Shown here: positions 1-9,846 of the stretch, one piece after another | Layout: the number at the start of each line of letters is the position of its first letter | Numbering within the stretch: position 1 is the stretch's first letter | Made by a program: the position numbers and the translations under genes | The notes under the pieces: model-generated | What the model was told of the DNA's origin: nothing | Seen by the model: only the letters and a program-made list of their open reading frames with translations | Database searches by the model: none | NCBI RefSeq assembly: GCF_010015585.1 | Contig: NW_022985095.1 | Location: forward strand, 184,241 to 248,240 | Length of the DNA: 64,000 bases | Source: Eremomyces bilateralis CBS 781.70 | Taxonomy: Eukaryota > Ascomycota > Dothideomycetes > Eremomycetales > Eremomycetaceae | Direction: 5' to 3'

Positions 1-2050
1 AGGTGCAGTGCCATGGAATTCCGGGCCCAGTACATCTCAATCCATTCCTGTGTCTATTCTCGGTCCAGAACACGCCCATGACCAAATGGAGCGCGACGCA
101 GAACATCCCTTTGTCCACCCAGAACCAGTGAGATCAGCCCAGGATTCAAGCGCAGCATATCCTCTTCTAAGGACCGAGAATCCACCGAGTACTACTCGAG
201 ATGTTTCTGGTCATATATCCGAAAAGGCGCGCTACGCATGGGATATCATGGACAGCCCCGCTATCCCTTTGTCTGTCCGGATGTTTGTCGCTATTTATCA
301 TGCATTGTCAAGTTTGCTTACTGATGCGGCCGTTTTGGAAGTCTTGTATGATGTTGTGAACAAGCATGGGCTGATGCATCCCTTAAAGCTGGCTGGACCT
401 CTTTCCTGCCGAAGCTGCGTGACTGTCGGGGACCGTTCTGGTCGGCCCGCAAGTGGCCCTCATGCCGAACGTCAATTTTCCACCTTTTCTGCTCTGTTGT
501 CGCACTTTAGGGACGAACATACCCGCCCCGGATCATATGCGAACTTCCCGGCGTGGCTGATTGATATGATTGCATTGCCGGAAGCCGCCGTGCTGGTCTA
601 TATTCACGACCATCCAAGCATGACGGTGAGGGCTCGCAAACTCCTCCGCGAGGCTTTCCCGACGGTCTTCAAGCAACATGCTCCGGAGACACGATCACCT
701 AGCACTACCAGTGGACTCTCCACCCTGGAACGTAAGGCACCGGTTCCTGGGCAGCGTGATAGGACCCTGCAGCATCTTCGGGCGGAGAGTCCTCATTCGG
801 ACTCCATGCCGAAGATTAAGAGCGAAGGCTCGGCCAGTTATGCTGCGACACCATATGACACTCCGGCATCGATCCCCGCTCGAGTTCTTCCTAGAAGGAG
901 ATCGCCCATGGACATTGAACATGGATTGCACCACGGAACGACACCTAGATCGTACCAAATTCTTCCTGAGGGACAGGGCGAATGGATCCAGGACGATGGG
1001 CGCCCAGCAGACCGTTACGAGGAACCGTTATCTTCCACAGTCGATCATTATCGTGCGCGACCGGATGCATATGAAAGGGTGCATTATGAACAAGCAGGAG
1101 CAAGGGTATTTTACCGTGATGGCGTAAGGTATGAACGAGTTCCACGGTACGAAGGAGCCAGAGTGGAAGACGACTACGACATCTTCCTTGATGATTACCC
1201 TTCCGGTCGTCCTATTGGCGCGAGATCATCCTATCGTGACAGTTATCCAGCCTCTGCCCAAGAAGGATATTTTGAACCAGGGCTGCGCGAGGTTAATGCA
1301 CCAGGACACTCGGAACCAGTCTACATTACCGATCCATATGGACCAGAATTTCGTCCCAGACAACGACTCAGCACCGGCGTGGAACCAGTGGAACCAGTGG
1401 ACGACCCTTATGATCGAGATACCAGATATGCTCGTTACCGCTCTAGCCGCGAGGCCGGACGAGCGCGCCATGCCTATCATACAGGCCAAGGACGGCGCCC
1501 ACCACACATCACCGGTGGCCGACCGATACCTGCGAGACAGAAATACGTGCGATACGCTGCGCAGAGGGAGCTTTTGACCAAGGAGCCATCTCTTCCCCCT
1601 CCTGGATACCGAGCCGAGCCCCCGAGGCCGGGGGATTACCGAGAGTCGAGTACCGGCCCACCGCGACATGCACCGGGACCTAGATATCTGCCCCACGAAG
1701 ACCGACGGTCGATCGAGCCCGACCACGAGCAAGATGCGCACCCCGCCCGGCAACACATGTATCGAGACGAGCTTCATCCCGACGAAGTGGATGCCGAGTT
1801 CGTCCGATATCGAGAACTACCCCGAGGGCCGGATACGGAGTATTACGATGACCCGCCGAGCGCTAACCGTGCGGGAGAACGCGCCCTACCGCGATATTAC
1901 GATGTCGTGGAAGCGCCATACGAAGGCCCTCGGCGGAGTTCGCAGCTGGGCTCGGAACGGGAAGCCCGGCAGCAGGACGCCGTGGCGGGGCCTCAGGAGG
2001 AGCTTTTGCCGCCAGCAAGAGCTCCGGGATACGTTGAGCCGCCGAGTTGA
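1..2050 (+). CDS. C2H2-finger protein with long Arg/Tyr-rich tail, 3' part only
   Basis: The reading frame is open from the left edge to a TGA at 2048-2050 and has no in-frame ATG at its visible start, so the N-terminus lies outside the window or in an upstream exon. The visible part is about 680 residues. Around residues 133-171 a CRSC pair is followed some 33 residues later by LLSHFRDEH, which fits a C2H2-like zinc finger. The segment before it (residues 70-130) looks folded and helical. After about residue 230 the protein is low-complexity and very rich in Arg, Tyr, Asp, Glu and Pro, with many RY and YE/YD dipeptides, and is probably disordered. I do not recognise a characterised family; a nuclear or nucleic-acid role is only inferred from the finger. 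The gene converges on the serine hydrolase gene, with 161 bp between their stop codons. Confidence 0.7.
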   Translation, partial: GAVPWNSGPSTSQSIPVSILGPEHAHDQMERDAEHPFVHPEPVRSAQDSSAAYPLLRTENPPSTTRDVSGHISEKARYAWDIMDSPAIPLSVRMFVAIYHALSSLLTDAAVLEVLYDVVNKHGLMHPLKLAGPLSCRSCVTVGDRSGRPASGPHAERQFSTFSALLSHFRDEHTRPGSYANFPAWLIDMIALPEAAVLVYIHDHPSMTVRARKLLREAFPTVFKQHAPETRSPSTTSGLSTLERKAPVPGQRDRTLQHLRAESPHSDSMPKIKSEGSASYAATPYDTPASIPARVLPRRRSPMDIEHGLHHGTTPRSYQILPEGQGEWIQDDGRPADRYEEPLSSTVDHYRARPDAYERVHYEQAGARVFYRDGVRYERVPRYEGARVEDDYDIFLDDYPSGRPIGARSSYRDSYPASAQEGYFEPGLREVNAPGHSEPVYITDPYGPEFRPRQRLSTGVEPVEPVDDPYDRDTRYARYRSSREAGRARHAYHTGQGRRPPHITGGRPIPARQKYVRYAAQRELLTKEPSLPPPGYRAEPPRPGDYRESSTGPPRHAPGPRYLPHEDRRSIEPDHEQDAHPARQHMYRDELHPDEVDAEFVRYRELPRGPDTEYYDDPPSANRAGERALPRYYDVVEAPYEGPRRSSQLGSEREARQQDAVAGPQEELLPPARAPGYVEPPS

Positions 2051-2211
2051 AGCTGTGGAGATCACTGGTAGTGGAGGATGTGGAATAGACTCTATTGTAT
2101 CTCCTAGATCAGACGCTGGTGATATCTAAGCTCTGTTGAACGCTATATAAAATGCCAGTTCTTCCATAACAGTCGAAAGTATGATGCTGATGATAGCCCT
2201 GTCGCTCTCCC

Positions 2212-3051
2212 TCACTCGATAACCCCTTCTTTACGCGCAACGTCGAAAATGGCCCTGGTCACCACCTCCACGTCCAGAGTCTTGATCGGGATTCTGTGAT
2301 CGCCGTTCCACTCAATCAACGTCGTCGTCCCCGGTGCGCAGTACTTCTGCAGCAGTCTCCTATGGAGCGCGATCCCCGCGTCAGCCACCCCATGCACATG
2401 GATCGTCGGCATCTTCAACACATGCGCATCACCCTTGAGCTCCACGTCCTTCCCATCGTCGTGCTTCCCGGCCGATTGCAGTCCCTCGATCCCCCTCGTG
2501 GCCTTCGTGAGCCGCACGATCGGCCCCCGCCCTGCCATGATCACGGCGAACTTCCAATCTCCGCCGTACGGGTCTGGGATCCCCTTCGCCTTGCCCACCT
2601 GCCGGTCGAACAGCAGGCTCGCCGCGATCTTCGCGCCTTGGCTGAATCCGAGGATGCCCACCCACGGCCCCGTGCCGCCGAGGCGGTCATCCTCCTCAAT
2701 CGCCGTCTTGAGGGTGTACTCTATTTCATCCTCGGCGCTCTCGTCGTCGACGGTGGGGTGCGAGTCGAGCCAGCCGAGCCACCGGCGGAATTGGGGGCCG
2801 AAGGAGGTGTACACGGGGTGGATCCCCGGGCCCGCGCCGCAGATGAAGGGTCCGTCTGCGAAGACGAGTCGGAAATGCTGGTTGAGCGGAGGGATTAAGC
2901 AGCGGCATTGGGCGCGGAATATCTCGGCCGTGGTGCCGCCGCCGTGCAAGCAGAGAATCCGGGGGAACGACTTGGTGGATTCTGGGTTGACCCGCGGGTC
3001 TATATACGTGGTTCCGTTTTGCGCCATGGCCAGGGGAAGTGAAGAGTACAC
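2212..3051 (-). CDS. FSH1-type alpha/beta serine hydrolase
   Basis: A single-exon frame of 279 codons on the minus strand. The N-terminal ILCLHGGG is the oxyanion-hole strand-turn of the alpha/beta hydrolase fold. GFSQGA is the nucleophile elbow (GxSxG) with the catalytic Ser. The HGVADAGI segment carries the likely acid and GDHRIP the catalytic His near the C-terminus. This order and length match the fungal FSH1 (family of serine hydrolases) group, which also includes the thioesterase-like hydrolases found in polyketide clusters. No polyketide or NRPS gene is nearby, so a general esterase role is more likely; the substrate is unknown. The first ATG is at 3051. A second in-frame ATG at 3027 (MAQNGT) has a better Kozak-like context and may be the real start. 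No signal peptide is evident, so it is probably cytosolic. Confidence 0.85.
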   Translation of the reverse strand: MYSSLPLAMAQNGTTYIDPRVNPESTKSFPRILCLHGGGTTAEIFRAQCRCLIPPLNQHFRLVFADGPFICGAGPGIHPVYTSFGPQFRRWLGWLDSHPTVDDESAEDEIEYTLKTAIEEDDRLGGTGPWVGILGFSQGAKIAASLLFDRQVGKAKGIPDPYGGDWKFAVIMAGRGPIVRLTKATRGIEGLQSAGKHDDGKDVELKGDAHVLKMPTIHVHGVADAGIALHRRLLQKYCAPGTTTLIEWNGDHRIPIKTLDVEVVTRAIFDVARKEGVIE

Positions 3052-3763
3052 TTGTAGATTTGAAAAATCTAATCGGAAACTTTTCTTGAGATCGAAAAAC
3101 TGATTCTATGAAGCTCAGCTTTGGTGTCCTTGAACAGCAGTCAGCGGTGCTGAAGGCTAAAAATAGTGGTGATGGTCTATCCCGATATTCTGATAGAGTC
3201 CGAGAAGTGATAGACTCAGCTTACCGACTGATGAACACAGAGACTAGGTCGCAAGAATTCTAGACACAAGGAGATGGGTTTTAAAGTGAGGAATGAGTAT
3301 AAGATGGGGTGATTTCCTAGGCCAAAGATTGGAGATATTGATAAATCCGAGCCCGTCCTTCAAAGGTTGAGTGATTGAGTGGTGCAGCGGTAGTAAGCTT
3401 TCGGACTGCGACTCTTATTCTCAAAGCCCCATCCCTGAGGCTGCTAGCGACAATATATTTCTCAGGCAAGTAATGGTTGGAAACTTAGGTACTTACATTT
3501 CTCAAATATGTTAAGGCAAAACGGAATATATGGGTTCATATCTGATTGCATTCACGAGCACCATCTAATAACACCACAAATGAAGCCTTCGCTATGGAGC
3601 ACTGCACACTTCCGCCGGTCCCATCATTGCTCACCAGAAGGGAGGCTTGCCGGTATCTTTCGTCAAATTTCGGCAGGCAACTCAACGTCAACCAGATTAC
3701 TTCACATTACATAGTTCATGATCTGCCGGGTCCAGAAAGCCAGGGGGTCAAAGAATCACAGCA
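3052..3763. other. Intergenic, no gene seen
   Basis: About 0.7 kb between the serine hydrolase start and the 3' end of the FAR-17a-like gene. Only short overlapping frames occur. A box-A-like tRNA promoter match lies near 3381 but no box B or cloverleaf supports a tRNA. Confidence 0.5.
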
Positions 3764-4656
3764 TCATACGGCGCTGTGATGACTCTCGCTCATCTCCACC
3801 TGGTCCTTGACTTCTCCGACCTCCGCTCCACCCGGATGGACCACTCCACGCCTCGTCGCCATCTTCCCAGCCATCCCCCACTTTTCCTCCGTGACCACCA
3901 GTCGCACCCAGATCACCAACCACACCAGCCCATATACCACGACCGTCCCGACCAAGATCCCCACACAATACCCTGCCACGCCCCCGCGACCGACCTCCCC
4001 GTCATCCAAAAAGCTATAGACGTAAAACCCTTCGGTGGCGTACGTGATGTACGCGAGCCCGAGATACAGCGCGAGGAGGACGACTAGCGCGGCTACGTAG
4101 ACTACCGGGGGCCGCTCGGTGCGGGGGATGAGGATTTCGAGGACGGCGAAGAGGAGGTTCAGCGCGTGCTGGGTGACGTTGGACCAGGTGTCGAACGGGG
4201 TGGAGAAGGTATCGAATAGGACGGCCCAGAAGACGACTGCGATGGGCGTCAGAGGCTTGACGGGGGGAGGACACAGGGACACGTACTCGTTACGACGAAT
4301 GGGAAGGTCGTGATAGTTGTATAGAATATGGCATGAAGATACTGTAGAGCCGTTGGCCAGCGGGCGAGCAACGGCTTTCCGGCAAACCAGAAGCTCCCCG
4401 TATGGAAGGCCGCGAACGCGTAGTAGAACGCGATGCCCCAGAACGTTAGGCTCGTGAAGTAGCTAAAGGACCGACGCGCCGCCTCGTCCATGCCGTGGGT
4501 GCTGCGCCATCCTAGTAGAAAGAATATGGTAACGAAGCAATACAGCGCAATCAGAGCTCGTAGAAGGAAGAAGTGGAGGGGTGAGAGGAGCCAGGAGGTG
4601 TGGAAGCGGTGGGTAGGGTCAAAAGGTGGCTCGGGGAGCCATGGCCAGCGACGCAT
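3764..4656 (-). CDS. FAR-17a/AIG1-like multi-pass membrane protein
   Basis: Two exons on the minus strand: 4656-4287 and 4236-3764. They are separated by a 50-nt intron (donor GTACGT, branch CTGAC, acceptor GCAG) that keeps the frame and gives a 280-residue protein. The N-terminus contains FDPTHRFHTSWLLSP and is followed by about six hydrophobic segments (LIALYCFVTIFFLLGW, TFWGIAFYYAFAAF, the segment spanning the splice, VVYVAALVVLLALYLGLAY, CVGILVGTVVVYGLVW). This pattern matches the fungal branch of the FAR-17a/AIG1 family, whose animal members hydrolyse fatty-acid esters of hydroxy fatty acids in membranes. Fungal function is not established. The C-terminal 40 residues are charged and probably cytosolic. 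The gene stands alone, with its promoter in 4657-5273. Confidence 0.75.
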
Positions 4657-5273
4657 GGTTGCCCATCGTCTGAGGGAGAACGAGGAGTGGGGAAAAGAAA
4701 GAAATCAAGACTCTTGAGTGATAAATCGCAAGAAAGGAACGCTTCAGACTTAAAGCTGTATGCAAGAGAGGGAGCTCAGCTGCCCAAGCCATGGCCGGGC
4801 TGAAGCGCAGGAGATGGCGTCGAACAATATGATATTGAATGGGTCAGGGAGACGCCACGATTCTTCCGGCAGATCTCCAATTGCATTCCATTAGCTTTCA
4901 TAGAAGCAAGCTGGAGACATCGTCGCTCCATGATGAGAGATGCCTAATTTCCCCTGGGGCTATCGCTTCGACACATCAGTAATCATTACATTTATGAATA
5001 GTGGAGGAGAGAAGGTTTGGGGAGCGGGAGTTATGGTATCTAAATACCTGCGGTACGGTCTCTTAGACTGGAAGGGGTATCCATATAGTGGGTCAGGTAT
5101 CCGACATGCAATATATCATGAACACACTCTTAAATCTTAATGTTGCCGATGCTGATCTTGTCTCTACTGGGAACAATGTTAACCAAAGAAGTGTATCGAA
5201 CATTGACCATATCACCATTAAGCCTATCATGGCAATCATATCGTAAATCAGGTACACATACAGCTACAAACCC
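4657..5273. other. Intergenic promoter region
   Basis: About 0.6 kb between the start of the FAR-17a-like gene and the 3' end of sec20 (both on the minus strand). No coding signal beyond short chance frames was seen. Confidence 0.5.
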
Positions 5274-6600
5274 CTATAGCTCATCCTTCTTCCGAGCCTG
5301 TCCCGCCTGTCCCGCCTGCTCCTGGCCCTCCTGCTGCCCCTGCTTCTCCGCCTGCCCCTCTGGCGGCTCCTCCATCACCCTCTTCTTCGGATTCCGCGGC
5401 TCGTCCGAGTCCTGCAACACCGTCCCGTCCGCCCTCCGAACGGGTTCCGCCTGCACTTGCGCTCCCGCCTGCCCCCCTTGCTGCTGACGAGATTTCTCCG
5501 CCATCTGCCCAACTCGCTGCGACATGGACCCGCGGACGCTCGGATCTTCTGGATCCTTTGCTCCGTATCCGCCGGCGCCGGCACGCATGAACGGCTGGGG
5601 GTCTTGATCCCGACGAAGGTGGGGTAAGCCTTCGGTGGCGCTGGGTTTGACGATGAGGGACGAGGAAGGGGAGGAGACCGCGATTGAGCTGCTCTGAGCG
5701 GAGCCGAGGATTCCGGATGCGGAGAGGAGGTAGGATGAGAGGCGGAGGAGGAGGAAGAGGGGTTGGAGACACAGCCAGTAGATGGGGCTCCAGAGGAGAC
5801 GGCGGAAGACGAGCCAGAGGACCGTTCCGAGGAGGAGGTAGAACGTCGTCTGTAGATACCAGCTATCCGTCTTCGAGGTCCGTAACAGCGACTTGAGCAG
5901 CGTCGACGACGACGACAGCAGGCTGTCCAGGTCCGTATAGTTCTCCGCTAGCCCCCGCAGGTCCCGGCTCGACTGTTCAAACACTTCCTGTGATGCGCGA
6001 GATCTCTCCACCTCCGATTGCATCAACTCCAGCGTCCGTTGCAGGGCGTCGGTGACTTCGCTTTGGGCGGTCACGCGCGCGTCTTCGTGCGGTTGGCGCT
6101 CGTGTCCGCGTCGTGGTCGGTTTGACGTAGGGACGTCCGGTGTGATGGCGAACCGTTGCTCCCGCTCCTTCTTGCGGGCGATCTCGTCGTTCCGGAGCGC
6201 TTGTAGTTGCGCGCGTCGGAACTGGCTGCGCGTGCTGGGAGGGGTTTAGTCCGCTATATGAGAAGAAGATGGGGTGGTGCGGAGCGTACCTCTTCAGATC
6301 TTCCCGTGACCGGGCGACCAATGACTCTAATCGCGCCTTCTCCCTACTGACGGGCGTCTCCCGACTATGCGGTCCTTCTCTTACTGCACCGGGCAAGTCT
6401 TCGACGTCTTGGCCGACTAAGTCGAGGTGTTCCTCGTTGCGCTTCAGACGATCGACGATGTCAGGACGTAGGGCGGTGCGGGGCTGCGGACCTAGTTTGT
6501 TCAGGCGATGGACGAGGTGGAGGGTCTCTTTGTTGCTGTCGATCAAGGTCTGGAGGCGGGCGTCGAGGTTGGTGCAGATGGCTTGCCAGGTGGAGAGCAT
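5274..6600 (-). CDS. sec20: Sec20-type ER SNARE with C-terminal KDEL
   Basis: Two exons, 6600-6290 and 6234-5274, joined across a 55-nt intron (donor GTACGC, branch-like ACTAAAC) to give 423 residues. The start is the ATG at 6600 (MLSTWQ); an in-frame upstream extension to 6714 looks like leader sequence. Residues 1-105 are helical. The second exon begins with a charged coiled-coil stretch (LRNDEIARKKERE), then the SNARE-like helix (VTDALQRTLELMQSEVERS to LLRTSKTD), then a transmembrane segment (TTFYLLLGTVLWLVF) with a second hydrophobic stretch close behind. After the membrane comes a lumenal tail of about 165 residues, rich in Gly, Gln and Glu, ending KKDEL. This architecture is that of Sec20, the ER t-SNARE subunit for Golgi-to-ER retrograde transport, where yeast Sec20 ends in HDEL. 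A second acceptor 9 nt downstream would remove three residues (TRS). Confidence 0.88.
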
Positions 6601-7168
6601 GGTGGGTGGAGTGGACGGAGTGGCTTGATATAAAGAGTGATGACGATGACGAGCTCTTAATCCCTGGCCTCCGGACGGGATTCCAGCCGATTGAGAGGAA
6701 GCTTCGGTCTGCAAAAGGGAATGGAGATCAGATCATTCTTGAATATTTCAACAGTCGATCAGCTTCTACTCAAAAAAAAACCAAAACTGTGTGAGGACAC
6801 CTTTGCGACTTTCGTCAGAGCAGCAGAATAACCTGTAATTAGACAATTGTCCTGTTCGTAGCCAGAGCTTCATCGGTGGAACTTCGGAAGTGAAGAATTA
6901 GAGAATCACCACAGGACCATTTCTATGTCAAGAGTCTCTCCATATACATTCGTAACCACAGTTCCCACCGTTCAATTCATTTCTAATATTTGCCTAAGAC
7001 GAGAGACGGTACAATTGGTGCATCGGTATGGGAAGATAGTGCAGTTCGACACCTCAACCATCACCTAGTCCGCATCTCTACAGACTATAGCGAACAAGCA
7101 ACCACTAACCACGCAACAGATACCGACATCCTCACATCCTCCGCTCCCCCCACCCCCAACCCTCCATC
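6601..7168. promoter_or_regulatory. Divergent promoter between sec20 and mL53 gene
   Basis: The start codons of sec20 (minus) and the mL53 gene (plus) are 568 bp apart, so this interval must carry both promoters. A pyrimidine-rich tract at about 7137-7168 lies immediately before the mL53 ATG, as is common at fungal transcription starts. No specific factor site is claimed. Confidence 0.5.
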
Positions 7169-7519
7169 ATGATCACCAGATTCCTCACCGACGTCTCCGC
7201 GTCCTTCAACCCCTTCTCCCCCCGCGCCAAGACCGTCCGCAGCTTCCTCGCCCTCCTCCCGGCGAACGCGCGCCAGACTATGAAGGTGAATGTGAAGGTG
7301 CTGCCGCGGACCAGCGCCGAGGACGGGTCGTTGTCGTTACAATTTAGTGCGTGGATTCCTTACGATGACCTCAATAGACATGGCTGACTGACGATGTGTG
7401 CAGAGGATGGGAAGCAGCTAGAGGTGGACCTGCAGCGGTTGAAGATCAAGGAGGTCATGGAGGAGGTGGATCGACATTCACGGAAACTGGGACGGCAGGC
7501 GGAATTATCGGATGGGTAG
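7169..7519 (+). CDS. mrpl44: Mitochondrial large-subunit ribosomal protein mL53 (Mrpl44)
   Basis: Two exons, 7169-7346 and 7404-7519, with a 57-nt intron (donor GTGCGT, branch CTGAC, acceptor GCAG) that splits a Lys codon; the product is 97 residues. The N-terminus MITRFLTDVSASFNPFSP and the following RSFLALLP with a basic strand (MKVNVKVLPR) are typical of fungal mL53/Mrpl44, a small thioredoxin-fold protein of the mitochondrial large ribosomal subunit. The C-terminal exon (DGKQLEVDLQRLKIKEVMEE) completes the fold. The size agrees with the family (about 95-100 residues). It shares a divergent promoter with sec20. Confidence 0.88.
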
Positions 7520-7727
7520 ACGGAGGAGGCGGGTGGTATGATATATGTATTTGGGGAGGGTTCTAGCGTCCCAGCGCACCACGGTGGTACAAACTGTAAT
7601 CTATACTTTTGGTCATTCGGTCCAGACCGTTATATATCCCCTCATCCCTCCAAAATTCAATATCCACGGTTCATCCTACCTTATGCGATGAGGCATATGG
7701 GGCTGGTTTCGACGCCGTAGCCCATCT

Positions 7728-8844
7728 CTAACCAGACGGGGCGCCGGAGATGAAGAACCACTTGTCGATCGATCCATCGATCGGTGCCGGCTGCAGGCTC
7801 TGGGACTGCGTAAGGCCGAGAGTGTTGGGATCGATGCGCTCGGCGGATCCGGGGACGGTAACCGTACCACTGGAGGGGGTTAGCAGAGTCAATGGATGGA
7901 TGGATGCGAAAATCTTACATGCTGATGCCATGGCGGTCGGCCTTGCCGTGCACCAGGCGCTCCCAAGCCTCGTTGCATTCGCGGACGATGTCGGTGGCGT
8001 ACCTGCTCCTTGTTAGCCGCGATCTTCGCCATAATCGAACACAATCCCTACTTCTGATTCTTGCACTCGCCCGAGAAAGCGAACTGGTTCTCCGGTTTTC
8101 CATCCGGGATTTTATAGATGCGGAACCACTCGTTGGTGGCGCGCAGCAGGCCGGGGAGGTGGCGCTCGACGTCCTCGATGTCGTGCAGCTTGGAGGCCAG
8201 CGGGTCGTTGACGTCAATGACGATGACCTTCCAGTCGGTCTCCTCCTCGTCTAGCAGCGCCATGACGCCGAGCACCTTGACCTGCTTGATGTCGCCGGGC
8301 TTGGCGACGAGTTCGCCGATCTCGCACACGTCGAGGGGGTCGTTGTCGCCCTTGGCTTTGGTCTCGGGGTGGACAACGTTGGGGTCCTCCCAGGTCTACA
8401 ATGGTCGTTAGACTTTAGTTGTGTCTAGCTGTGGAGGATGGGAGTGCGGGGAATCGCCAGCTCGCGGGGCAGGCACACACCTGAGGGAAAGCACCGTAGT
8501 TCCAGAGATACCCCTTGTGAGGGAAGCAGTTCCGCACGAAGCGAAGCTTCCCCTTCTTGATATCCTGCTTGATGGGATTGAGGGGATCCTCTTTGGAGAT
8601 CTGGAAATTTGACGTTAGTGGGGGTCGCCATCCACTCCATCGGTAATCTACGTACCTCCATCTTCGCATTGGTCCAGCGCGGGATCTCGACGATCATGTT
8701 GAGGACGGTCCCTTGCTCGTTGGCATACAATGGGATGTCGTGGAAGGGCGAGACGGGCACGCCATCCTTCTCGACGTACACGCGGTGCTCGAGGGTGTTG
8801 GGCGCGCCGACTTTGCGGGCGGTATAGGTGGATTTGGAAGCCAT
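7728..8844 (-). CDS. ipp1: Soluble inorganic pyrophosphatase (family I)
   Basis: Five exons on the minus strand: 8844-8656, 8600-8481, 8395-8052, 8002-7919 and 7869-7728, giving 292 residues. All four introns (55, 85, 49 and 49 nt) are GT-AG and phase-consistent. The enzyme hydrolyses pyrophosphate to phosphate in cytosol and nucleus, pulling biosynthetic reactions forward. The family signature DNDPLDV is present in exon 3, together with [27 protein letters not shown], and the C-terminal [10 protein letters not shown] typical of fungal enzymes. Yeast Ipp1 is 287 residues, so this model is full length. The start MASKSTYT fits the cytosolic form. The same frame is open upstream for another 186 codons to an ATG at 9402 and looks like a mitochondrial leader; see the separate entry. 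Confidence 0.92.
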
Positions 8845-9402
8845 GGTCGATGAGCGTCGTGATCCACTGGGTGCAGTGGAATGAGGAGGGGACGAGAAGT
8901 GGGAGTGATGGTAGTGGTGAGGGGGAGAAAGATGGGCGGCGAGCTGGGAGGTGCGCAGGTGAATTTTGTCGGCGGAAGCTCGTGAGCGGTGTGTGAAAAA
9001 TGGAGAGGAGCTGTTGTTGGTGGTGCTTGTAGTGTTGGTGGTGGTGTAGCTGCTCAGGCTGTTGGGGGGGTTGGTTGGTGGGGGGGGACGGTCGGAAGAC
9101 GACATGTATCGCCGCTGTGAATGAGTAGCGCCAACTCTGCACGACGCCGCCGGCTGCAAATGAGGCAAATGAGGCAAATGCTGCAAATGATGCAATGTCG
9201 CAAATCGTCGAATCGAGCCGGTATTCTTGATGGGAGCGCGACGATGGAGCAGCAACAGCCGGGCGTAGCTGGAGAGGATGGATTGATGCCGTTCTGAGCG
9301 CATTCCGTACGTGATCATGGTCCTCCGTTCCAATCGCTTAGGAATTCGCAATACCTCGGGATAATGGAGGACCAAAGGAGGGCAGTCAGGGCAGGTCTCC
9401 AA
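8845..9402 (-). other. In-frame open N-terminal extension of pyrophosphatase
   Basis: Upstream of the cytosolic start the pyrophosphatase frame has no stop codon for 186 codons and contains ATGs at 9402, 9318 and 9303. The proximal part is Arg-, Ser- and Leu-rich with almost no acid residues ([24 protein letters not shown]), as expected of a mitochondrial targeting sequence. The distal part is Ser/Thr/Pro/His-rich. A short 9-bp repeat (unit GCAAATGAG, about 9155-9200) encodes the [11 protein letters not shown] stretch. It may be translated from a longer transcript to give a mitochondrial isoform, or it may be an untranslated leader that is open by chance. Confidence 0.4.
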
Positions 9403-9846
9403 TCTCCATGCGCTGGCCGCTGTAGTCTCGATCCGCCTCCACCCCGATGCCGGTTGATAAAATTATTCGGATGTGACGACCGAAGCTGGTGTTTCCCGCG
9501 TCCTCTCTCCCAAGTAATTTAAGTCCCCGTGGTCTCCCGGCACGACGCCTCGCTTCGTGTTCCCTCCTTAGTCCTTACTGTTCAGCAACGGTTCTAGGCA
9601 CCGCGGGGGTCCAATTCAACCCTCCAGACCTTCGATTGATCAGATGCTGAGGGTGGGGGTGCTGCTCAGCCAAATCACCATTTTCAAAATTAATCCTCCG
9701 TTTATTGAATTCATTCTAGTTCCTCAACAATCAATTGAAGGCTATATCCTAGATCAGGCACTCATGGCGGGTAGCCCTCTTAAGTCGGCTCAATCATACC
9801 ATTGATTATACATGTTGCATCAACGTTATATCCATTGATGATCCTT

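Noticed and set aside
3371-3450. tRNA-like sequence with a perfect box-A match (TGGTGCAGCGG)
   Set aside because: No box B (GGTTCRANYCC) at the right distance and no cloverleaf pairing could be built.
8648-9142. 164-codon minus-strand frame and several plus-strand frames over the pyrophosphatase 5' end
   Set aside because: Shadows of the pyrophosphatase exon and its upstream extension.
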